Shown piece by piece: positions 33,734 to 42,604 of a stretch of 64,000 nt of DNA. Each line of letters begins with the position of its first letter. Position 1 is the stretch's first letter. The notes under the pieces were generated by a model that was given only the letters and a program-made list of their open reading frames with translations, made no database searches and was not told where the DNA came from. Source of the DNA: Pseudomonas graminis (lineage in GTDB: Bacteria > Pseudomonadota > Gammaproteobacteria > Pseudomonadales > Pseudomonadaceae); contig NZ_SOCR01000013.1 of assembly GCF_004364335.1 (NCBI RefSeq), forward strand, positions 62,001-126,000, written 5' to 3'. The position numbers and the translations under genes were made by a program.

Positions 33734-36304
33734 TCAATAGGAGTAAGTCAGGCGAGCGAAAACACCCTTGGCGCGGTCATCGCCAGACACTTTCACTCGG
33801 TATTGCAACGAAAAATCCACATAGGAGCGCGGCGCGTTGTACGCGTCCTCGCGGAACCAGTAACGCACGTTGTTGCCCACGCCGACGCCAGCGGCATGGC
33901 CGGACGAGTATCCGGTGCTGCCGTCGGACCGGGTTTCGCTGTCCATCTTGGAGTCGTAGTCGAACGCGGCCACCACGTGGGGGAAGGTCACCCAGCGCGA
34001 GCCGGTGCCGCCAATGGCATAGCTGCGACCACCCTGCCATTCGCTGTTGATGTAATTGCGCGAGTCGTTGACGTAATGGCCGGTCTCGGCGAACAACTGC
34101 GACGTCCACCAGCTAGGGACATCAACCCGCAAATCGGTGCCGATGCTGGAGCCATAACCCAGGCGCAACAGCCAGTCGCCGTCGACGTCGGAAGAGCCCA
34201 GGGGAAAGGTACGTTCCACGGCCGCCATGACGTTCAGCGAGGTGAACGGCTTGACCCGCACGCCCAAGGCGCCTTGCAGCGCATCCAGGCCGGTGTCCGA
34301 ATCGCTGTTCTTGCTCCACAGCGTGTCGGTGACCCGGCCATACAACTCGACGAAACGGGCGTTGCGGTAACCCAGCGGACGCCACGACAGTTCGGTGCTG
34401 TTCTGCAAGCTGTCGTTGCTGCTACTGCCGCTGTTGCCATTACTGTTGCCGGTGCTGGGTGCCGAGCTCAGGCCACTGCTGGAACTGTTGCCACGATAAC
34501 TGGTGGTGCTGGTCAGGCCCCAGGTGCGCGACACATCGGCCACGGCGCGGCGGGTGTCGAACAGCTGCTGGTCGGTCATGTCCAGTTCGCCGCTATTCTT
34601 GGCGTCGATAACTCGCTTGAAATAGCCGACAGCGTGTTCGTCGTCACTGACCCGCATCGCGTTGTAGGCCGCGTCCTGAGTCGCCGTCGGCGCTAGAGGC
34701 GTGGCGGCGTCGGCCTTGCGGAATGACTCGTGGGCGCTGTCATCGTCGCCGGCCTGTACCGACAGGTAAGCCACTTGCAGGTCGCTCATGCCATCCAGCT
34801 CGCCGGCGTCGCGGGCGACCTGCAAGCGTTCCCGTGCCGTGCGACGTTGGCCGAGGGCAGCATAGAGGCTCGCCTCTTCATAAGTGGGCAGGCTGCCCAG
34901 GGCCAGGGCCTGGGTGAAGTCCTTGCGAGCACCGGCATCGTCACCGGTCTGCTGCCGCAACCGACCGCGCTGGGCCAGCAGGCGGGCGTCGTCGCCATTG
35001 GCTTGCAGGCCATCGCTGGCCGCAGATATCGCTTCGGGCAGGCGCTTCTGGTCGGTCAGGGCGCTGACCAGGAGGCTGCGATACGCCGGGTTTTGCGGCG
35101 CGCGGCGAATGGCTTCGCTGGCCAGGGCCACGGCCGAAGCCGAGTCCTTGCGGGCCAGCGCAGCGTAGGCCTGCACGGCGGTGTCCGTGCCGCCATCACG
35201 CTGGTTGCCCGGCCAGATATCGCAGATCAGGCCGAATGCGCTTTCCTGGCAGTTGAGAGCCGGGGCCGGAAAACGCGTCGCGGTTTTCAGGCCATTGTCC
35301 TTTTGGCGCAGCGCGACCTGAGCGGCGGCGCGACGGCGAGCGACTTCACCGCCCGTGTCGACGGGCAGTTTTTGCAGTTGGTCCAGAGCCTGTTGCGGCT
35401 CGTTGTTGGCCAGCGCCAGGTCGGCGGCGAAAAAGCGAATCTCGCGCACTTCAGAATCCAGCAAGCCTTCGATGGACAAGGCCCGGTCAAGGTCGGCCTG
35501 TGCCGCCTGAGTCTTGCCCTGACGATCCAGGGCGTAGCTGCGCAGAATCCACGGCGCGGTTTCGCCATCGTCCTGAGCCAGCGCGCCGGTGGCGGCCAGT
35601 TCGGCGGCGCGGTAATCCTGGGTCGCGATCAGCGCGCTGATCAGCAACTGCTGGTGAGCGCCGATTTCCGGTGCCCAAGCCACCGCCTTGCGGGCTTGAT
35701 CGACGGCCAGCGGCAGGTTGCCCTGTTCCAGAGCGCGATAACCGGCGATGGCCAGTGGCGCAGCCAGCTGGCGGCGAATGGCTTCGCGGCGCATCAGCAA
35801 CGCGTCGTCATCCGGGAAAACCCGCAGGGCTTCGGTGGTGGCCTGATCAGCCTCCTCCAGATGCTGTTGGCGCTGCAGGGATTCGATCAGCAGCAGGCGG
35901 TAGTCCATGCGCTTGGGCGCCTGGGCGATGGCTTTGCGAGCGGACTGCGCGGCGACGCCGAAGTTGTCGCGATCGTAGGCTTTGAATGCCTGGGCCGCCG
36001 CGCTGAAACCGGGGGCCTGCCGCGAAGCCGGTTGCGGATAGCGCTTGGGGTTGTCGCGTTGTTCCTTGTCTCGTTGCGCCTGCACGATCAGCCGGTTCAG
36101 ACGGGTGACATCGGCCCGCTGACGCAAGGCTTCTTGGGCCTTGGCGATGGCCAGGTCGTAGTCCTTGCGGTCGTAGGCGCTGTAGGCCTCATTGGCCGCC
36201 TGGTAAGCGGGACCGGTCAACGGCAGCGGCAGAATTTCGCCATGCACCAGCGCAGGCAAAAGGGTCAGCCCCGTGGCCATGAGCGTCAGGAAGGGGCGGT
36301 TCAT
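33734..36304 (-). CDS. nfrA: NfrA-like TPR outer-membrane polysaccharide exporter/phage receptor
   Basis: An 856-residue protein. A signal peptide covers residues 1-22, then TPR-type helical repeats run to about 580 (for example AYSAYDRKDYDLAIAKAQEAL and AFKAYDRDNFGVAAQSARKAI). A Ser/Asn/Gly-rich linker sits near 605-632, and a C-terminal beta-barrel of NfrA_C type ends in Tyr, as outer-membrane proteins do. In E. coli NfrA is the phage N4 receptor and part of a secreted-glycan system; BcsC and PgaA have the same scaffold-plus-pore plan. Its ATG overlaps the nfrB stop (ATGA). The low-complexity linker is unusual and may be surface exposed. Confidence 0.87.
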   Translation of the reverse strand: MNRPFLTLMATGLTLLPALVHGEILPLPLTGPAYQAANEAYSAYDRKDYDLAIAKAQEALRQRADVTRLNRLIVQAQRDKEQRDNPKRYPQPASRQAPGFSAAAQAFKAYDRDNFGVAAQSARKAIAQAPKRMDYRLLLIESLQRQQHLEEADQATTEALRVFPDDDALLMRREAIRRQLAAPLAIAGYRALEQGNLPLAVDQARKAVAWAPEIGAHQQLLISALIATQDYRAAELAATGALAQDDGETAPWILRSYALDRQGKTQAAQADLDRALSIEGLLDSEVREIRFFAADLALANNEPQQALDQLQKLPVDTGGEVARRRAAAQVALRQKDNGLKTATRFPAPALNCQESAFGLICDIWPGNQRDGGTDTAVQAYAALARKDSASAVALASEAIRRAPQNPAYRSLLVSALTDQKRLPEAISAASDGLQANGDDARLLAQRGRLRQQTGDDAGARKDFTQALALGSLPTYEEASLYAALGQRRTARERLQVARDAGELDGMSDLQVAYLSVQAGDDDSAHESFRKADAATPLAPTATQDAAYNAMRVSDDEHAVGYFKRVIDAKNSGELDMTDQQLFDTRRAVADVSRTWGLTSTTSYRGNSSSSGLSSAPSTGNSNGNSGSSSNDSLQNSTELSWRPLGYRNARFVELYGRVTDTLWSKNSDSDTGLDALQGALGVRVKPFTSLNVMAAVERTFPLGSSDVDGDWLLRLGYGSSIGTDLRVDVPSWWTSQLFAETGHYVNDSRNYINSEWQGGRSYAIGGTGSRWVTFPHVVAAFDYDSKMDSETRSDGSTGYSSGHAAGVGVGNNVRYWFREDAYNAPRSYVDFSLQYRVKVSGDDRAKGVFARLTYSY

Positions 36305-38409
36305 GCCGGGAGCTCCGTTGGGTAATGACTGTGCTGACGGGCAACGGCCTGTTCGATGGTGGTCCGAGGCAGCACGCCGCTGTCGACGAGATAGTCGCCG
36401 ATACGACCGTGGTGCTGCGGTCGGTAATTAAGCATGGTGCGGTTGAACACGTCGCGGTCCAACAGACCCATTTCGATCAACAGGTCGCCCAGCATCGGCG
36501 CGCGGGCATTGGGCACCGGTTGGCCGTCGAGCGCGTTGACGTTGCGCAGTTGCGCGACGATCTCGCTTTCACGGGCAATCAGTTGCACCGGCTCGCTGCC
36601 CAGCTCATCGCTGATCTGTTGCAGGCCTTCGGCGGACAGGGGGCTGGCAACGGCGATCTGGGCACGGCCTTCCTCGTTGGTCCCCAGTGGCACAACACGC
36701 CAGCGCAGGGCGAACTCGTCGGCCAGCAGCGATGCATTGGCTTTGTGGGCCACATCGAACACCCGCGGCAGATCGTTCTGAAACGCGATGGCTTCCGCCA
36801 GGGTTTCGTCATCCAGCCAGCCGTGGCTGAGCAAAATGCGGCCCAGTGGCATATGGCGGGTTTGTTGCTCGTCCAGTGCCGTCTGCAGATTGGTGTCGTT
36901 GATGGCCTGCCAGGACAGCAACACGCTGCCCAGCTTGCGCGGTGCGGCGGCGACCAGGTCGGTGGACGGGAAGTCGTGCATGGTCTTGTCCCAGACCAGC
37001 TTGCGATTGAGCGCCTTGCCCACCAGAAACATGCGCCATGCCCGGGAGGCGGCCATGAAGTTGACGAAGTTGCCCACCACCATGCGCGGGAGCGACAGCA
37101 ACCCGTGCTGCCAGCCATACAGCACCGTCGTGAAGTAACAGCGGTGCAGGATGCGCCAGCCCAGGGCCAGGCCGTTGGCAATCAACAGGTACTTGATCCA
37201 GCCGTTGGCTTCGAACGGCGTCGGAAAGCTCACGTTCCACAGCCCGCTCTGGCGCAGGATAATCAGCGCCACCAGTTGCACGAGAATCACGTAGGCCAGG
37301 ATGCTGACAAACGCTGTCACCACGCCCTTGCGGTCGCGAAACAGCAGGTAACGGTTGGCCAGCGAGCCGTTCCAGCCCATCTGCTCCCAGCCTTGCAGGC
37401 CGATGCCCAGGGTCCAGCGCGCTTTCTGGCGGAACGCCGTGCGGAAGGTGTCCGGGAAGAATTCGCGCACACACAGCGGCATCTTCAGGGTGGATTCGTA
37501 GGGTCTGCGAAACCACGATTTGCGCAGCACCCGAAATTCCACCGGGAAGCGTACGAAAATGGCGTTCATGCCGACCTTGGCCAGGCGTGCACCAACGTCA
37601 TAGTCCTCAGTGAGGCTGTCGGTGTTGAACGGCTGGTTCTGGGTTTCCCCGGCCAGCACTCTCAGGGCCCGGTGCGAGAAGCAGGTACCGACGCCGGCCG
37701 AGGGCACGGTATCGGTCATGCTTTCGCGGACCACCAGGTCTTTGCCATGCCATTCGGCAAACTCGTCCATGTACGTACCGGCCACCCATTCGTACCAGTT
37801 GCGTTCCAGGGAAACGACCGGCAGCTGGATCATGTCCTTGCGTGGCAACAGGTAGTTGAACAGGCGCAGTTCCAGCGGGTGCAGCACGTCCTCGCTGTCG
37901 TGCAATACGACACCGGCGAAGGTCATGCCGTGGGTTTTTTCATGCAGGAAAATCGCCTGAATCACCCAGTTCAGGCAGTCAGCCTTGCAGGTCGGCCCGG
38001 CATGGGGGACTTCCACGCGGTGCAACTGCTTGTACCGCCGACGCATGCGCTCCACCTCATCGATGGTGCGCTGGTCGTTGATGTAAGTACCGACGAAGAC
38101 CACGTAGTTCTGGTAGTCCAGGGTCGACACCATGTTCTCGATCATCGGCGCGATGACGTCGTATTCCAGCCAGGCCGGAACCATGATCGCCAGTGGCTGT
38201 TCATCCCGGTCCAGCAATTGCTGGGCGGTCAGTGGCCGGTATTTGCGGTCCACGGTGAACTTGCGGAACAGGCGGCGAGACCAGTACCACAGATCAATGA
38301 ACAGATCATCCAGGCTGGAGATCAGGATCAGCACCGCGACCACAATGGTCGCGACTTCCAGGAAGCTGTAGTAATGAGCCAGCCAGTAGGGCCAATAAAG
38401 CGACGTCAT
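36301..38409 (-). CDS. nfrB: NfrB-like GT2 polysaccharide synthase with C-terminal MshEN c-di-GMP module
   Basis: A 702-residue inner-membrane glycosyltransferase. TM segments lie near 15-35, 365-385 and 400-425. The family-2 catalytic motifs are VVLHDSEDVLHP near 168, TEDYD near 265 and QKARW near 335. The C-terminal 212 residues carry four LGxxLxxxGxL-type segments (near 491, 521, 640, 668), arranged as two MshEN-like halves around a GspE_N-like core. Such modules bind c-di-GMP, and E. coli NfrB is reported to be c-di-GMP-activated through this region. It precedes nfrA and follows a bcsB-like gene by 12 bases. The polymerised sugar is probably ManNAc-based given wecB. Confidence 0.9.
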   Translation of the reverse strand: MTSLYWPYWLAHYYSFLEVATIVVAVLILISSLDDLFIDLWYWSRRLFRKFTVDRKYRPLTAQQLLDRDEQPLAIMVPAWLEYDVIAPMIENMVSTLDYQNYVVFVGTYINDQRTIDEVERMRRRYKQLHRVEVPHAGPTCKADCLNWVIQAIFLHEKTHGMTFAGVVLHDSEDVLHPLELRLFNYLLPRKDMIQLPVVSLERNWYEWVAGTYMDEFAEWHGKDLVVRESMTDTVPSAGVGTCFSHRALRVLAGETQNQPFNTDSLTEDYDVGARLAKVGMNAIFVRFPVEFRVLRKSWFRRPYESTLKMPLCVREFFPDTFRTAFRQKARWTLGIGLQGWEQMGWNGSLANRYLLFRDRKGVVTAFVSILAYVILVQLVALIILRQSGLWNVSFPTPFEANGWIKYLLIANGLALGWRILHRCYFTTVLYGWQHGLLSLPRMVVGNFVNFMAASRAWRMFLVGKALNRKLVWDKTMHDFPSTDLVAAAPRKLGSVLLSWQAINDTNLQTALDEQQTRHMPLGRILLSHGWLDDETLAEAIAFQNDLPRVFDVAHKANASLLADEFALRWRVVPLGTNEEGRAQIAVASPLSAEGLQQISDELGSEPVQLIARESEIVAQLRNVNALDGQPVPNARAPMLGDLLIEMGLLDRDVFNRTMLNYRPQHHGRIGDYLVDSGVLPRTTIEQAVARQHSHYPTELPA

Positions 38410-38421
38410 CGAAGGGTTCCG

Positions 38422-40635
38422 TTACTGGCGATTGCGACGGGCGCTACGGCCAGCCAACATCAGGATAAGCACCAACAGGATGCCGCCGGGAATCAGCCAC
38501 AACAGCGAAGGCGTGCGCCAGGCGTCCAGGCCCTTGGGCTCCTCTTTGTCGATGAACTGGCTACCGCTCGGATCCTTGCTGTCGAAGGTGTTCACGACAC
38601 CGTTGTCGCCCAGGATTGACACGTCGCCGCGGGTCAACAGCAAGGGTTTGGCGAATACCGGGGCATCGCTGCCCAGGACGCGATAGACCAGACCGTGCTG
38701 GCCACCGGCGTCCACCGCTTGCAATGACGCCAGGTGGTTGAGCGGCGACAGGTCCAGCAGCGGCTGATCCTGGTGGTTGATGCGCAGGCGGCCCTGGTCA
38801 TCGACGCGAACCGATTCCTTGCTGTCCTTGAGCGGCAGCTCGAAGGCCAGGAAGTCTTTGTCCGGGGTGACGATGGCTTTAGGATCGCTGCTGACTTTCA
38901 GCTCAGCGCGCAGCGGCGAGACGCCTGCACCGTCAGCCACCGAGATCACCTGCGGCAAGCTGCTGGCCGGGTGATCCAGATAAGCTTGGGGCACAAGGAT
39001 CTGCGCGTTCGCGGCGTAACGGCCGGCCATGCCGGAGAAACCGTCGTCCAGGGAAATTTTGTCCAGCACGATGTGGCTGGTCGGCAAGACGGAAACCGGG
39101 AACGCTTGCGGCGTTTCCAGGCAGCGATCACTGACGGGCTGACGCTGAAACGAGACCCGCAGGACGTTCTTGGAACCCAGGGCGTAGCTCGGGATGCGCG
39201 CTTCGATGCGTTGTTTTTCGCCGTTGGCAAGCAACTGTTGCGCGCCGATCAGGTAATCGTTGAGGAACACTGACGCCACCGGCGCGGTGTCCGAAGCGCC
39301 AGGGGCGGCGGACACATCCATCACGGCCTTGACGGGCAGGCGACCGTCGTAGGCCACGCTGCCCAGCGGGAACGACGCGCTCCAGTCGGACTTGGCGAGC
39401 ACGTCGATGGTGCCGGGGTTGCCGCCCAGACTGGTCAGGGCCACACGGCCGTCGGCACTCAATGGCATCTGCGCTTCGCTGACGGTCAGCGTGCGACTGC
39501 GGGCCAGTTTGTTCCAGGCGCTGCTGAACAGGGCCATGGCCTTGCCGGTCGCTTCAGGGGCGATCATCAGCACGGGACGGGTGCCGAGCAATGCCAGACG
39601 CACGTTATCCGTGCCCTTGGCGGCCATACCGGCGTTCACATGACGCTCGCGCCATTGCGTGAACGCGCTGGCTGCTGTGGCATCCAGACCTTGAATCTGG
39701 CTTTGCAAGGCGTCCAGAGATTCGTTGATCGCCTTGAGCAATTGCGGGTCATTGATGGCCAGGTCGGCCTGCACGTCAGGGGTCTGGCCGAGCATCAGCA
39801 ATGCGCCGATTTCCGCCGGGTTGGCCAAGGCATGCGGGCCCTTGCCGTTGAGGCTGGCGAAGGCCGGAATGCTCTGCAGTTCAGCCGGAATGCGCAGGGC
39901 ACTCAGGTCGACGCTGTCTTGCACGGCAGGGAAAGACAGGATGCGCGCCTGCTTGCCGATCCGTTCCAGCGCAACGCCCAGGCGCCAGGCGGCGTCGTAC
40001 GTGCCGACTGCCAGGCTGCCCGGCGCGACCATGATGCCCGGCTTGGCCGGCAGTGCGGTCCAGGCAGCGCCGACGTCCTGCAACAGGTTGGCGTCGTAGC
40101 TGTAATTGAGGCGGGTGTCGGGTTCGATGCGCAATACGTTGCCAATCGCGCGTTCGTCTTCACACAGCACGCGCGAAACGACCGACGACCAGGCCACGCC
40201 GAGGCGTACCGAGCCGCTGTCGCGAGCGGCTTTGTCCACGCCCAGCGTGGAGCCGGCGTTGCCTTGCGCTTCGCTGAGCCCTTCGGCACGCACCGGATAA
40301 CCGTCCAGGGACAACAGCAACGTATTGCGACCGCCCTCCCCGTTGAGGTAGCTGGCATCAAAGGTCAGCGATGCATCGGTCAACGGCACACCGGCCGGAA
40401 CCGGCAGGTACAGTTCGCGGCGCGAATCCGTGGAACCGAGCACGATGGGCGCGTCGATGCCCAGATCGCTCAGACGAATCTCCCGGTGTTGCTGCGTATC
40501 GGCATTGAGTCGGTTGATCGCCTGGGTGAGCGGGCTGTCCGCCGCCAGGGCAAAGTTTGGCATGAGCGCGAGCAGACTCACGCCACAGACAAGGGCGCTT
40601 AGCGCGCCCGTTTGGGTGGCAACGGAAGACTTCAT
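38422..40635 (-). CDS. BcsB-like cellulose-synthase accessory subunit
   Basis: A 737-residue periplasmic protein anchored by a C-terminal helix (about 708-728, SLLWLIPGGILLVLILMLAG) followed by basic residues. A signal peptide covers about 1-31. BcsB family features are LSDLGIDAPIVLGSTDSRRE, a repeated jelly-roll plus ferredoxin-like layout, SFQRQPVSDRCLETPQAFPV and a stop-anchor tail. BcsB guides the nascent glucan from the synthase through the periplasm. Here it accompanies an NfrB-type synthase instead of BcsA, an unusual pairing. The ATG at 40635 follows wecB by 39 bases. Confidence 0.85.
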   Translation of the reverse strand: MKSSVATQTGALSALVCGVSLLALMPNFALAADSPLTQAINRLNADTQQHREIRLSDLGIDAPIVLGSTDSRRELYLPVPAGVPLTDASLTFDASYLNGEGGRNTLLLSLDGYPVRAEGLSEAQGNAGSTLGVDKAARDSGSVRLGVAWSSVVSRVLCEDERAIGNVLRIEPDTRLNYSYDANLLQDVGAAWTALPAKPGIMVAPGSLAVGTYDAAWRLGVALERIGKQARILSFPAVQDSVDLSALRIPAELQSIPAFASLNGKGPHALANPAEIGALLMLGQTPDVQADLAINDPQLLKAINESLDALQSQIQGLDATAASAFTQWRERHVNAGMAAKGTDNVRLALLGTRPVLMIAPEATGKAMALFSSAWNKLARSRTLTVSEAQMPLSADGRVALTSLGGNPGTIDVLAKSDWSASFPLGSVAYDGRLPVKAVMDVSAAPGASDTAPVASVFLNDYLIGAQQLLANGEKQRIEARIPSYALGSKNVLRVSFQRQPVSDRCLETPQAFPVSVLPTSHIVLDKISLDDGFSGMAGRYAANAQILVPQAYLDHPASSLPQVISVADGAGVSPLRAELKVSSDPKAIVTPDKDFLAFELPLKDSKESVRVDDQGRLRINHQDQPLLDLSPLNHLASLQAVDAGGQHGLVYRVLGSDAPVFAKPLLLTRGDVSILGDNGVVNTFDSKDPSGSQFIDKEEPKGLDAWRTPSLLWLIPGGILLVLILMLAGRSARRNRQ

Positions 40636-40674
40636 TCAGGTAGATCTCAAGCTGATAGAGGGGGCGAGCGTTTA

Positions 40675-41892
40675 TTACTGGTAGGTGGACGCCGGGCGGT
40701 TGTCGTCCCCTGACGGGGCGCTTTGCGCAGGCTGAAGGTATCTGGGCACGTTCAGCTGGCCGACAACAAAGTCGTTGACCGGGCGGCCCATCAAGGCATC
40801 AACGATGCGCGAGCTGGCCTTGCCGTCGCCGTAGGGGTTGGCCGCCTGGGACGCGCGACGCCACAGCAGGTCATCGTCAAACAGCGCATTGACGCCGCTG
40901 ATGATCGAGTCCGGTGACGTGCCGACCAGCCGTACGGTGCCCGCCGCAACAGCTTCGGGCCGTTCGGTCACCTCGCGCATGACCAGTACCGGTTTGCCGA
41001 GGCTCGGTGCTTCTTCCTGCACGCCGCCGGAATCGGTAAGGATCACGTGGGAGCGTTGCATCAGACGCACGAACGCCAGGTAATCCAGCGGCTCGATCAG
41101 GTGCACATTGGCCAGGTCGCCCAAATGCTCGGTCACCGGGCCCAGGACGTTAGGATTCAAATGAACCGGGTAGACGATCTGGATATCGCTGCGCTTGGCC
41201 AGTTGACGCAAGGCTTTGCAGATATCCAGGAAGCCGTCACCGAAGTTTTCCCGACGATGGCCGGTCACCAGCAGAACTTTGCGGTCGTCCCGCAGGAACG
41301 AGAATTGCTGATCCAGTCGGGCACGCAGTTCAGCGTTCTCCTCAATGCGTCGAGCGGTCAACTGCAGGGCATCGATGACCGTGTTGCCGGTCACGAAGGA
41401 ACGCCCTTGCAAGCGCTCGCCCAGCAGATTGCGGCGCGATTCATCGGTCGGCGCGAACAGCAGGTCGGCACTTAAATCGATACAGCGGCGGTTCATTTCT
41501 TCAGGCCACGGGCTGTAGATGTCACCGGTGCGAAGGCCGGCTTCGACATGACCCACGGGGATGCGGCGATGGAAGGCACACATCGACGCCACCATGGCGG
41601 ACGTGGTGTCGCCATGCACCAGCACACGGTCCGGCCGGGTGATTTCCAGCACCGGATCAATCGCTCCGTACAGCGCGGCGGTCAGCGAGTTGAGGGTCTG
41701 GTGCGGCGTCATCACATCCAGCGTGAAATCGGCTTTCAGATCGAACAGCTCCAGCACCTGCTTGAGCATGCTCTGGTGTTGGCCGGTGATGCAGATCTGA
41801 GAGTGAATACCCGGCTCTGCAGCCAATGCTTTCACCAACGGAGCCATCTTGATGGCTTCCGGACGTGTACCGAAAATCGACAGGATTTTAAT
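40675..41892 (-). CDS. wecB: UDP-N-acetylglucosamine 2-epimerase, apparent non-AUG start
   Basis: About 405 residues of the non-hydrolysing epimerase that makes UDP-ManNAc. Motifs include FGTRPEAIKMAPLVKAL at the start, VHGDTTSAM, GHVEAGLRTGDIYSPWPEEMNR, TGHRRENFG and TDSGGVQEEAPSLGKPVLVMR. The conserved N-terminus (KILSIFGTRPEAIKM) is encoded, but the expected Met is an ATT at 41890-41892. No ATG, GTG or TTG lies in frame between the upstream TGA and Met16 at 41847. Possible starts are ATT 41892, an ATC near 41916 or 41913 just after GAGGAGG, or CTG. WecB is also needed for E. coli N4 receptor glycan, matching nfrAB downstream. Confidence 0.9.
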   Translation of the reverse strand: MKILSIFGTRPEAIKMAPLVKALAAEPGIHSQICITGQHQSMLKQVLELFDLKADFTLDVMTPHQTLNSLTAALYGAIDPVLEITRPDRVLVHGDTTSAMVASMCAFHRRIPVGHVEAGLRTGDIYSPWPEEMNRRCIDLSADLLFAPTDESRRNLLGERLQGRSFVTGNTVIDALQLTARRIEENAELRARLDQQFSFLRDDRKVLLVTGHRRENFGDGFLDICKALRQLAKRSDIQIVYPVHLNPNVLGPVTEHLGDLANVHLIEPLDYLAFVRLMQRSHVILTDSGGVQEEAPSLGKPVLVMREVTERPEAVAAGTVRLVGTSPDSIISGVNALFDDDLLWRRASQAANPYGDGKASSRIVDALMGRPVNDFVVGQLNVPRYLQPAQSAPSGDDNRPASTYQ

Positions 41893-42604
41893 CCCGGAAT
41901 GAATGCGAGCGATGATGCCCTCCTCACGCGGCTTGTCCGCGCTTACTCGCTGCTCAAGGCGTCATCGCATCTTGAACAAACTGAGAATTGAGTTTAGTGG
42001 GCCGGGGACTTAATCAGAATGGAGGCTTGATATTCACTTCGTGTGAGATGGCGCATTGCCTTGCTTCCCGGAGCAGTCGGGATTATTAACACTAATAGGG
42101 GTGACTGCAAACAGAGATAGACCAAATGAATGTTTAATTCTTCGGCATGAAACTTCTGAAGTTTTGAACAGTCATTTAGAGGTTTTAATTTTTTTGGGAG
42201 TTGAGACTTCCAGAGCAACTTAAGGGACGTTTGGCCCTTTGTTTTCGGGGGCAGGAAGATTAACACATGCCGTTCGTCTACACGTTTGGATCTTTTCTTA
42301 TATACCGTTGTCGCGCGATTTTTCCGATATAGAAATACTTAATCAAACGCACTTACGATAGTCACCCTAATGGCGCCTGTATATTGTCGAAGCCGATGGC
42401 GAGAGTGTCGGACAATACATCTCGAGTTGCAAGCCTGTTGTGTATCAGAAGAGAAATATATGCGCAGTCACCCGCAGGTTTCATAAAGCGGCTGGAATCT
42501 CGATGCGCCAATTTGTTGCGCCGTGACGAACCCTGAAACCCGTTCTGGTTCACGCTCGTCCCTGCCAGGCATGCCCCCCAAAAGAAACATGCGGCAGGAA
42601 TCGT
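41893..42604. other. 712-bp AT-rich control region upstream of the polysaccharide operon
   Basis: No convincing gene is present; an 90-codon open frame on the minus strand (41994-42266) has Lys/Leu-rich low-quality content and no ribosome site. The region is clearly more AT-rich than its surroundings. It contains a perfect palindrome at 42150-42164 and an ATTA-N4-TAAT repeat near 42084. It probably holds the promoter and operators of the wecB-nfrBA operon. Confidence 0.55.
42150..42164. promoter_or_regulatory. Palindromic candidate operator upstream of wecB
   Basis: AAACTTC-T-GAAGTTT is a perfect inverted repeat with seven-base arms, about 260 bases before wecB, in AT-rich DNA. The binding protein is unknown. 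Confidence 0.35.

Noticed and set aside
36325..38619. 764-codon open frame on the plus strand opposite nfrB
   Set aside because: Antisense shadow of nfrB with His/Gln-rich meaningless composition; nfrB has all catalytic motifs.
41994..42266. 90-codon minus-strand open frame upstream of wecB
   Set aside because: No ribosome site, odd Lys/Leu-rich composition and AT-rich regulatory-looking DNA.
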